NCBI GenBank assembly: GCA_016214895.1
Contig: JACRMR010000012.1
Span: forward strand, 124,001 to 188,000
Length of the DNA stretch: 64,000 nt
From: a candidate division KSB1 bacterium
GTDB lineage: Bacteria > Electryoneota > RPQS01
Direction of reading: 5' to 3'
In this document: piece by piece, positions 20,826 to 28,500 of the stretch
Layout of the letters: every line of letters begins with the position of its first letter
Position numbering within the stretch: the stretch's first letter is position 1
Notes under the pieces: generated by a model
What the model saw: the letters and a program-made list of their open reading frames with translations, nothing else
Database searches by the model: none
Told to the model about the DNA's origin: nothing
Position numbers and translations under genes: made by a program

Positions 20826-20945
20826 GCTAACCCAATTCCGTGAGGGCCGATTGCATCGCCTGTTTCGTAGCGCCGCACGGACCTGTTGCCGAAATGATTC
20901 CGCCGAGGCACCCGTCTGCGTGTGCCCGGAATCTGGCTCGGGTTT

Positions 20946-20979
20946 CCCCCCACATCCTGTGGGGGGATCAAGGGGGGAA
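20946..20979. repeat. Repeat B element (G-run hairpin)
   Basis: CCCCC-ACATCCTGT-GGGGGG followed by ATCAAGGGGGGAAG. The same arrangement occurs at 47568-47604 and, inverted, at 47756-47788 and 48011-48048. Confidence 0.8.
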
Positions 20980-21038
20980 GTCTCCTGATTCGCCAACCTC
21001 AGCCCCATCAATCACTTGTACATTTTAAGCTACAGCTA

Positions 21039-21067
21039 TTGACTTTTTGACCAAAGTTTCGTATATT
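21039..21067 (+). promoter_or_regulatory. Orphan sigma70-type promoter
   Basis: TTGACT (21039-21044), a 17-base spacer and TATATT (21062-21067), the same -10 hexamer as two other strong candidates in this window (50395-50400 and 50631-50636). The expected start is near 21074 on the plus strand. No plus-strand gene follows; the next genes, Nudix and PDZ, are on the minus strand. Possible outcomes: a small RNA, an antisense transcript over the Nudix gene, or a relic. Confidence 0.5.
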
Positions 21068-21137
21068 ATGAGCATCCAAGTGGGTCAGGATCGACTCCCA
21101 ACTCCTCATCTATCATCGCTCCTCTATCGGCCATGCC

Positions 21138-21158
21138 TGGCGATGCAATCCGCCCCTA
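21138..21158. repeat. Dispersed repeat D copy
   Basis: GGCGATGCAATCCGCCCCTAC, differing at one position from the copy at 1862-1882. It lies between the orphan promoter and the end of the Nudix gene. Confidence 0.6.
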
Positions 21159-21220
21159 CAAAAACCGTACAAGCTTCTGATTCTCAAAGAGTAAACCAGT
21201 TCGTTCGGACCAATAATATT

Positions 21221-21682
21221 TTACGCTCCCGCTCCATCGGCTCCGTTCCTCACTTCAGCAAATGCCGCTTCGATGATCGCGCGGTGGTCAAACGCAATCA
21301 GCGCCGGCAGCTCCTCCCGCGAAAACCAACGGGCAGCCGCCGCATCATCCCCGGCTCCCGGCTCGCCCACAGCCTCTCCCAAATAGACGACGGACAAGGT
21401 ATGAAACCGCGGATCTCGCCCCGGCTCCGAATACACCCCGAGCAACCGCAAGGAGGTCACGGTCAAGCCCGTCTCCTCCCGCAACTCGCGGGCGGCAGCG
21501 GTTTCCGCCGATTCGCCGTAATCCACGAATCCGCCGGGTATCGCCCAGCCTTCCGGTGGATTCCGCCGCGCTATCAGCAGTACCTTTCCGCCCCGGAACA
21601 CGATCACATCGACCGTCGGAAACGGATTGCGGTAGGTCTCCACCGCCGCCCCGCAACTCGGACATTTCACCTCAAGTACCAT
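21221..21682 (-). CDS. Nudix hydrolase with short zinc-binding-like N-terminus
   Basis: A 153-residue pyrophosphohydrolase acting on a nucleoside-diphosphate-X compound, substrate unknown. The Nudix box is complete at about residues 50-72: GFVDYGESAETAAARELREE, then TGL, matching Gx5Ex7REUxEExGU. The N-terminus has CPSCGAAVE, one CxxC pair as in the NudC-like zinc-ribbon Nudix group, but the second pair is missing. The start at ATG 21682 gives a family-sized protein; the longer open frame upstream runs through the terminator of the PDZ gene and is not supported. There is no strong ribosome site. Confidence 0.88.
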   Translation of the reverse strand: MVLEVKCPSCGAAVETYRNPFPTVDVIVFRGGKVLLIARRNPPEGWAIPGGFVDYGESAETAAARELREETGLTVTSLRLLGVYSEPGRDPRFHTLSVVYLGEAVGEPGAGDDAAAARWFSREELPALIAFDHRAIIEAAFAEVRNGADGAGA

Positions 21683-21723
21683 GACCCAAGGTACGAAAAA
21701 TCTCTCGAGCGGGCAAATAAATA

Positions 21724-21746
21724 GGGGTGGCCGTCGGGGCCACCCC
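21724..21746 (-). terminator. Rho-independent terminator of the PDZ gene
   Basis: GGGGTGGCC (21724-21732) and GGCCACCCC (21738-21746) form a 9-bp GC stem with a 5-nt loop. Read on the minus strand it is followed by TATTTATTT. It lies 35 bases after the stop of the PDZ protein gene and ahead of the Nudix gene on the same strand. Confidence 0.75.
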
Positions 21747-21780
21747 GTGATCCGATCCGTGCCTCCCCCCCGCCCGGCGC

Positions 21781-22950
21781 TCAGGCAAACTTCTGCATCA
21801 GCTCCTGCCGAAGCTGCGCAAGCTGATCGCGCAACTTGAGGAGTCCCGCTTCCCAGGTCCGCATCTGATCCGTCCAGGCCGACTTCACGCGATCCCAGCT
21901 CTCCTGCCAGACCGTGCGGTCCCAAATCGGGCGCGACCGCCGCATCTCCATCTTGATCCCGGGCGCATCCGGTACCGGCGATATGTCAAGCTGCATCGGC
22001 TCTAAGCGGCGCAACTCTTCCAGTGCCGGCAATTCATCGATATTGATCTTCATGTCGAGACCGCGCAACTCCTCCTGCAACCGCTGCATCTCCTCGCTCA
22101 TCTCCTGAACGTTCACATCCAACCCCCACGCATTGCCGCCGTCAACTCCCTGCTCCATCAGCGCGCCCATGTCTTCGGACTCCCGCACATCACCAAGCGT
22201 CACCGTGATCGTACGCGTGCTGCCATCGCGCATCACCTCAAACTCCAGCTTCTCGCCCGGCTCGCGCGAGCGAATCTCGCGCCGAATGTCACTCTCATCT
22301 TCCACGGATTCGCCGCCAACCTTCACGACGACGTCGCCTGCCTTCAGACCCGCATTGTCCGCCGGCGATCCCGAAACCACTTCCGAAATCAGTACGCCCT
22401 CTTCAACCTTGAAATAGCTGGCCAGCCCCTCCGACAACTCCTGCAATACCAACCCGGCGTAACCGTGTTTGGAATCCTTGTCGCTCCAGCTCCAGTTGAA
22501 GGCGTGCGCTTTCGGAGCCTGCGGTGGAGTCGGAATCGTAAAGCTCATCATGTCCGTATCGCCGCGCTTTGTCAGTGTCGCCGACGCCAGCTTCTCCTTC
22601 CCGCCCCGCATATAGGTGACCTCGATCACATCATCCGGCTTGTGCTTGCGAATCTGGACGCGAAACTCCTCCGGCCCGGTGATCACGGCCCCGCCCAATC
22701 TTGTAATAATGTCGTTCTCGCGGAGGCCGATCTGCTCCGCCGGAGAGCCGCCCGTCACGCTCTCAACGACCACGCCATTGCCGGGCTGAACCCCATAGTC
22801 CGCGGCAATTTCCGACGTGATCTCGCCCGCCGCGACTCCAAAAAACGCCACCTTCTCGGCCTTGGAGCCTTCCTTGGCAACCGTCGGCGTCCCAAACATG
22901 AACACCGCGACAAGCGTCGCCGCGAAGAGAGTAATCGATGCCAGTCTCAT
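21781..22950 (-). CDS. Periplasmic double-PDZ-domain protein
   Basis: A 389-residue exported protein. Signal peptide 1-25 (LFAATLVAVFMFGTPTVA), PDZ1 at about 40-130 (GVQPGNGVVVESVTGGSPAEQ, i.e. the carboxylate-binding loop and the GSPA turn), PDZ2 at about 165-255 (GVLISEVVSGSPADNAGL), then a Glu/Arg-rich helical tail (about 270-389) likely to form a coiled coil. There is no trypsin domain, so it is not DegP/HtrA. Inference: an envelope scaffold or sensor that binds C-termini of other proteins. The start ATG 22950 has AGGAG 7 nt upstream. An ECF-like promoter lies 70-100 bases upstream. Confidence 0.85.
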   Translation of the reverse strand: MRLASITLFAATLVAVFMFGTPTVAKEGSKAEKVAFFGVAAGEITSEIAADYGVQPGNGVVVESVTGGSPAEQIGLRENDIITRLGGAVITGPEEFRVQIRKHKPDDVIEVTYMRGGKEKLASATLTKRGDTDMMSFTIPTPPQAPKAHAFNWSWSDKDSKHGYAGLVLQELSEGLASYFKVEEGVLISEVVSGSPADNAGLKAGDVVVKVGGESVEDESDIRREIRSREPGEKLEFEVMRDGSTRTITVTLGDVRESEDMGALMEQGVDGGNAWGLDVNVQEMSEEMQRLQEELRGLDMKINIDELPALEELRRLEPMQLDISPVPDAPGIKMEMRRSRPIWDRTVWQESWDRVKSAWTDQMRTWEAGLLKLRDQLAQLRQELMQKFA

Positions 22951-23269
22951 GACCGTCTCCTCTATCCAGTGTTGACCTAAGAATGATCCTGCCGCAGGTC
23001 GCGCTGCAAAGCGCTACACCCGGTACAACGTGCGTATCATGACGAGGTTCCCGCCGCCTGATATATCTACTGTAATAACTCCCGAACCCGCGAATTCGAG
23101 TAAATTCCAGCCCGACGTCACGACCGATTGTTCCTGACACCAAAATAACCTATAATAAGCAGGTGCGTCTGTCTGTGCACGATTTCGCGCTAATCTCTTA
23201 ATAATAATTTGTTTAACTCTCTGGTCTGAAACAGACCGCCTGCATCCGGAATCCAGAACTGCGCCACTC
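22951..23269. other. Divergent intergenic region
   Basis: These 319 bases between the PDZ gene (minus) and the hypothetical gene at 23270 (plus) hold no gene. They contain the ECF-like promoter at 23027-23051, a perfect GGTCTG-AAA-CAGACC inverted repeat at 23223-23237 just upstream of the plus-strand gene, and an AT-rich TAATAATAAT stretch near 23200 that may form a -10 region. Confidence 0.5.
23027..23051 (-). promoter_or_regulatory. Candidate ECF-sigma promoter of the PDZ gene
   Basis: On the minus strand GGAAC (23047-23051), a 16-base spacer, then CGTT (23027-23030). This GGAAC-N16-CGTT layout resembles extracytoplasmic-function sigma promoters. It is about 80 bases upstream of a periplasmic PDZ protein, a plausible envelope-stress target. 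There is no ECF sigma gene in the window. Confidence 0.4.
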
Positions 23270-23743
23270 ATGACTGAGACGAAAGCAACGCGAGGGTGCA
23301 ATCACTTGGCGATATTCAGCCAAAATCGCCAGGACTTCTACCGGATAGTGATCCCCAAACTGCCGGAAGGCGCCGTGCGGAACGAGATCATGTCTGCCGC
23401 GCGGCCGGTCCCCCTACCGGATGTTGACCACGCTTCCATTCAATGGGACGGTTTGGAAACGCTATTGTTGCGGGATGTCTTCAAGAAACCCGCATTCGGG
23501 CAGACGGCCGCCAAGTGCGTGATTTCCCTGCGATCGCTGGTGGAAACCGCCCAAATGATCGAGGAGGCCGGTGTTCTGCTCTTTCAGGGGTTGGGACGAT
23601 CGGACAGAGATGTCCGCCAGCCGTGGATAGCCGCCTCCGAAGCCCATCAGGCCAGCTTGATGGCCTTGATCCGAATTGAGGACGCGTTGCGGTATCACCG
23701 CATCCGGTTGATTCAACAGCAGGACAAGGGGAATCCGGCCTAA
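23270..23743 (+). CDS. Hypothetical protein
   Basis: A 157-residue soluble protein that I do not recognise. It has no signal peptide or membrane segment. The first 55 residues are beta-like with many hydrophobic positions, and residues about 60-150 appear helical (SLVETAQMIEEAGVLLFQGLG, split as SLVETAQMIE and EAGVLLFQ; then IAASEAHQASLMALIRIEDAL). Codon usage matches the neighbours. It precedes the FapA-like gene by 70 bases on the same strand and may be co-transcribed with it. A palindrome at 23223-23237 lies in its 5' region. The ATG start is the first in frame. Confidence 0.6.
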   Translation: MTETKATRGCNHLAIFSQNRQDFYRIVIPKLPEGAVRNEIMSAARPVPLPDVDHASIQWDGLETLLLRDVFKKPAFGQTAAKCVISLRSLVETAQMIEEAGVLLFQGLGRSDRDVRQPWIAASEAHQASLMALIRIEDALRYHRIRLIQQQDKGNPA

Positions 23744-23813
23744 CTCAAACCCGTGGCCCAGCGAGACGGCGCGAGCTTTGCTCCCTTGTGGTGATGGCCC
23801 GGCAGGGCGGATA

Positions 23814-25484
23814 ATGGTGACCCGCCAGCCAGCCGAGAGAGCAAACCCGCGAGGCCCTTTGGACGACCCCCTCTTCAGAATCATCTCGCAAGGCTACAAC
23901 ACGTGGCGGGTACAGACCACTTTTGCCCGACATGTGGACGGCGCTACCGTTTCACACCGGTTGGCCGAGATCAAGACCGCCCTCGCCCGTCAGTTTAATA
24001 TTCCCGAAGCCCTCGTCGAATACGACTGCATGCTGAAGCGCGTCCCGACACCGGACGGCATGCTCGTCGATATTCAGTTCGACCGGAAACCCATTCCAGC
24101 CGGAGCGCCGCGATTCCGCATGCTGCCTCTGCGAGCCGGGGACGGAAGCCTCTTCTCCGACATGCTGCTCGAAGCGGATATCTATCCCTTCGACGAATAC
24201 GATCAGTTCATCACGCTACAGGTCATTCAGTCCCGCGTCGCCGCCGAAGGCGTGGACCTGTCGATCGTGGACTGGCGCGCGATCAATCAGGCCATTTCCG
24301 CGATGTCGCACTCCTACGAACCCGTGTTCGGGATGGTCATCGGGCAAGGTCAGTTGCCGGATATCGGGATCCACTCGCGGATTCGTTACGGCGGACTGGA
24401 AGGAGATCTGCAAGGATCGGAATCCCGCTGGACGGGCTGCCTGCCCGTCAGCGAGGGCGATGTGTTGTTCGACGTGATTCCCGCCTCCTCCGGGCGCACA
24501 CCCGGACGCAACCTCTACGGTCGCGAGCTGGAGCCGCGCGGCGGCATCGATACCGTGATCGACGCCGGCGAGGGTACCAACGTTTCCAAAACCGGCGCCC
24601 GCGTGGTGGCCGCGCGCGACGGACTGGTCGTCTATGAGCGCTTCGGGCGCGACAAGCGACAACTCGACAGCCGCGACGTGATTCCGGCCCGCTTGGTCGT
24701 GCGAGTCGAACCCACCATTGTGTTTGATACCGACAAACGCTTCGAACTCGACCTGTTCGATTCGGCCGTGATCTCCGCCAATGTGCTGGCCGGCTCGGTG
24801 ATTCGCTCGCGAAGTTCGCTGTTTATCGAGGGCCAGGTCGCCGAGTACTCGACCATCGAGTGCCACGGAGTCCTGCGGATTAACGGCCGGGTCCAAAAAT
24901 CGCGGATCAACTCGGAAGCGCACATTTGTCTGCTCGGGGGAGCCGATAATTCCATCATTCAGTCCGGACTGACAGCGCATCTCGAGGGCCTGATCGCGGA
25001 TTGCCGCGTCTATGCGCATGACGTTCACGCCAACGACATCCGCGGCGGTGAGATTGAGGTTCTGAGTCGCACCGCAATCCAGCGCGTGCACGATTCGGAA
25101 CACGGCATCGCCAATGTCCGCGTCAACGTGTTGAAGTCTCTGGCGATGCAACAGCAAAGCAGCAAGGTCGCCGTCGAGGAACTGCGCGACGCGCTGGCGC
25201 AGATCATTCAGATCTTCGGCACCGAAATCGCACTGCAAGTCGAAGACGCGACGGTCCAGCGCATGCTGTTGCAATGGCTGCGAAAGCAAAAGTCCCTCAT
25301 CGGAATCTCCTATTCACCCGCCGAAGTCCAGGATTTCCGAACGCTCTTGTCCGCCATCCCGACCATTCGGCAGCAGCTCGAAGAAGTCGGCACCGAACTG
25401 CGACAAATCACCGACAAATTACACGAGACCCTCCGCGACTCGGAGCAGAATCCGGAACTCCGCGAACAACCGGAATCCGAATAG
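23814..25484 (+). CDS. FapA / DUF342 family protein
   Basis: A 556-residue cytoplasmic protein. The middle (about residues 170-260) carries the conserved DUF342 segment (VSEGDVLFDVIPASSGRTPGRNLYG in two pieces: VSEGDVLFD and TPGRNLYG), followed by a right-handed parallel beta-helix-like region (about 310-430: SVIRSRSSLFIEGQVAE, IQSGLTAHLEGLIADCR, ANDIRGGEIEVLSRT). The C-terminal 120 residues are a coiled coil. Vibrio FapA, a relative, acts with polar flagellar assembly and glucose signalling; the role here is unknown. The ATG 23814 is preferred to the TTG at 23778 because a purine-rich GGGCGG precedes it. Confidence 0.8.
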   Translation: MVTRQPAERANPRGPLDDPLFRIISQGYNTWRVQTTFARHVDGATVSHRLAEIKTALARQFNIPEALVEYDCMLKRVPTPDGMLVDIQFDRKPIPAGAPRFRMLPLRAGDGSLFSDMLLEADIYPFDEYDQFITLQVIQSRVAAEGVDLSIVDWRAINQAISAMSHSYEPVFGMVIGQGQLPDIGIHSRIRYGGLEGDLQGSESRWTGCLPVSEGDVLFDVIPASSGRTPGRNLYGRELEPRGGIDTVIDAGEGTNVSKTGARVVAARDGLVVYERFGRDKRQLDSRDVIPARLVVRVEPTIVFDTDKRFELDLFDSAVISANVLAGSVIRSRSSLFIEGQVAEYSTIECHGVLRINGRVQKSRINSEAHICLLGGADNSIIQSGLTAHLEGLIADCRVYAHDVHANDIRGGEIEVLSRTAIQRVHDSEHGIANVRVNVLKSLAMQQQSSKVAVEELRDALAQIIQIFGTEIALQVEDATVQRMLLQWLRKQKSLIGISYSPAEVQDFRTLLSAIPTIRQQLEEVGTELRQITDKLHETLRDSEQNPELREQPESE

Positions 25485-25597
25485 ACCCTTCCGCAGGTCG
25501 TTCATCCCCGCATCCGCCGTCCCCCTAAGCGATGCATCCGCTTACACCCTCATTCGCCATGCCGATTACCCCACGACTCCTGAGGAGGCTTCGTTTC

Positions 25598-28500
25598 ATG
25601 CCCTACCGCGCTGCCCGCACCTGCTTACCCGCGTTGCTGTTGCTTTCCTTGATCGGATCGGGAATCGCCGCGGTGCCCGGATTCGAGAGCCTGAACTCAG
25701 GATCGCACGGACTACAGTTGAGTGTCCTGCAGCATGGCGGTGCGGACGCGACGCTGCAAGCCGTCGCGAGCGCTGCACCTGGCGAGCCGGACGGGGAGGC
25801 GGCGGACGAACAGGCGCGGCCGTTCAGTTCCGGACTGCTGTGGGCGCTGCCGCTGGGCACGACCTCGGCAACCGTGCAGGTCTTGGCGACGCAATGGAGA
25901 ATCGTCGGCGCGGCGGAAGTCCCGGACTCCGTGGCCGCCCTTGTCGCGGCCGAGCCGCTGCCCTTGGTGAGCATCAGCCAAGTCATGCGCATGCGTGGCG
26001 TCCCGCTCGTTAGTCTGGCAATCAATGCCCTTCAACCGGCGGAGCAGGGCTTCGGAGTCCGCGTGTGCGAACGGCTCGAATTTCGTATCGTGGCCGAGGG
26101 CAGTGCGGCAGTCCGCGCCGAATTAAGTTCTCCTGCCGTCATGAGCGCGATGCGCGGAACCGTGGCCAATCTCGACGATGTGACGCCGGCGGGGTTGACC
26201 CGGCCCGAGCCTTATCTGATTATTACGCGGCCCGCCTACAACTCCAACGCCTTGAGTCAATTCGCGGCGTGGAAACGCGAGAAGGGGCATGCGGTCACGA
26301 TCGCCACCACGGACCAGACGGGGACGACTACCACGGCCATTCGTTCCTTTATCCAGAATGCCTACGAGACCTGGCCGGAGCCACCGGTCTTCGTGCTGTT
26401 GGTCGGCGACGTGGACGGCGCGAATCCGTTGCCGGGTTGGATCATCGACGGATTCTACACCGCGACCGATGTCACGGATCACCCCTATGCATTGGTCGAT
26501 GGTGACGACTGGCTGCCGGACCTGTTCATCGGCAGATTCTCGGTCGATTCACCAAATGAGCTGCAAACGATCGTCAACAAAACGGTTCAGTACGAAAGCC
26601 AACCCCACGAGCCGGGCGGCGCCTGGCGCTCGCGCATGCTGATCACCGGTGTCCGCAGTTCGCCGGGCTTCTATCAGACCTATAACACAGCCTGGCCGAC
26701 GCTGCAATGGATTGGCCGCGAGTTTCTGGGTGCCGGCTACGCACAGATCGACTCCGTGCCGTATCCGGGCGGGAGCGCTTCGCAGATCAATGCGCGCATC
26801 AACGCCGGAGTGAGTTTCGTTGCCTATCGCGGATTCGGTTCGCCGCACGATTGGGCGTATCCCAACTATACGAATAACGACATTAACGCGCTGAATAACG
26901 GGGCGATGCTGCCGCTGGTGATGAGCATTGTCTGCGGCGGCGGCGCGTTCGACAGCGAAGTCGATCCCTGTTTCGGCGAACTCTGGCTGCGGGCGGGAAC
27001 CCCGACCAATTTCAAAGGCGCCGTCGCGTTTATCGGCCCCTCGGAGTTGGACACGAAGACGCGTTGGAATAATACGAATATCGCGGGAATCTTCGAAGGC
27101 ATCCTGCATGAAAATGTGGACTGTGCGGCCGCGGCGATGCTGCGGGGCAAGATGGAACTGATACGGCAGTTCCCGAACAACGTCGAGATCATCACCTCTG
27201 ATTCCGATCGCTCGCCGTGGTTCTACTTTCATGTCTTCAATCTGCTCGGCGACCCCGGCCTGAACTTTTTCGTGGGACCGGTGCAGGACCTGGCCGCGAC
27301 CATACCGGACAGTGTCGCCCTCGGTACTCCCGCGATGACGATTCCGATCACGGACAGCGGAACTCCGCTGCCCGGCGCCTGGGGTACGCTGCGACAGTCC
27401 GGCACCATCGTGTCCGCCGCGAATGCTGACGCGGACGGTATGCTCACGTTTGCGCTACCGCAGGCCACCGCCGGTCAATATGAAATCACCTTGAGTAAGC
27501 CGCGACATGCGGTCGTGCGCGATACGGTGTTCGTGGGTACGCGCGGGGTTGCCGTCGCCACCAGCCAGCTCACACTGATCGACGATGGCAACAACGGCAG
27601 CAACGGGAACGGCGATCAGATTCCGAATCCGGGCGAGCGCATCGCGCTGGCAATCCGACTCCGCAATTATGGCACCCAGAACTTCGCGAGCGGAACTCTG
27701 ACGGTGAACAGCTCAAATCCTGAGTTGGTGGTGGTATCTCCAAGCATCGACGCACCGGCCATACTTGCGGGTGCGGAGTCCACTCCGCTCTACCTCACGT
27801 TCGATGTTCTGTCAACATGCCCCGACGGTGAGAGCTGTCTCTTGAACTGGCAGATCAACGAGCATGACTTCGACTGGACGAGCGTGATCAATGTCGCCAG
27901 TCCGCTGCTGCTGGTCGCGGCGGTGCAGGCTGACGGACAGGACCTGAATCCCGAGCCTAACAGCACCGCGGGACTGAGCTTGACGCTCGCCAATGCCGGA
28001 CACGCGCAATCGGCGGCGGGGACGGTTGTCATGCGCTCACTGGATGCGCGGCTTGTGGTGCTTGACAGCACAGCGGAGTATCCGGCCATCGCCCCCGGAC
28101 TCAGCGCCGCGCCGGTCAGCGGTTTTCAAATTACGTGCGGGGACATCTATCCGGGTGACTGGGCTGCGGTCGAATTGGTGATTCCGGGAAGCGGCGGAAA
28201 CGTGGTTACGGCCTATGCCCTGCCCATCGGCAATCTGGAATCCGCTGATCCCACGCATCCCGACAGCTATGGCTACCGAGCATTTGACGACGGCGACCAG
28301 GCATTCGATGAGGCACCCGAATTCGCCTGGCTGGAAGTTGACCCTGCCTACGGTGGGAACGGAACGCCGATCAACATCGGCGACACGGGCGAGGGCCGGG
28401 ATGCCACCGTGACGCTTCCCTTGCCCTTTGACTTCACGTTCTACGGGACGACCTATTCCGAGTTTTCGGTCTGCTCGAATGGCTTCGTCGCCTTTGGCGC

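Larger units (their letters stand above)
20413..21220. other. Gene-free interval dominated by repeats A, B, C, D
   Basis: These 808 bases between the methyltransferase and Nudix genes hold no credible gene. Contents in order: complete repeat A unit (20428-20544), a 104-bp tandem repeat made of hairpin C plus a right arm of A (20561-20825), a repeat D core (20843-20860), a decayed A hairpin (20907-20926), a repeat B element (20946-20979), a promoter-like site (21039-21067) and another D copy (21138-21158). Confidence 0.8.

Noticed and set aside
21047-21724. 225-residue frame after the orphan promoter
   Set aside because: It runs through a D repeat and is antisense to the Nudix gene; composition is that of a shadow frame.
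24216-25289. 357-residue minus-strand open frame
   Set aside because: Antisense of the FapA/DUF342 gene; no recognisable motif.
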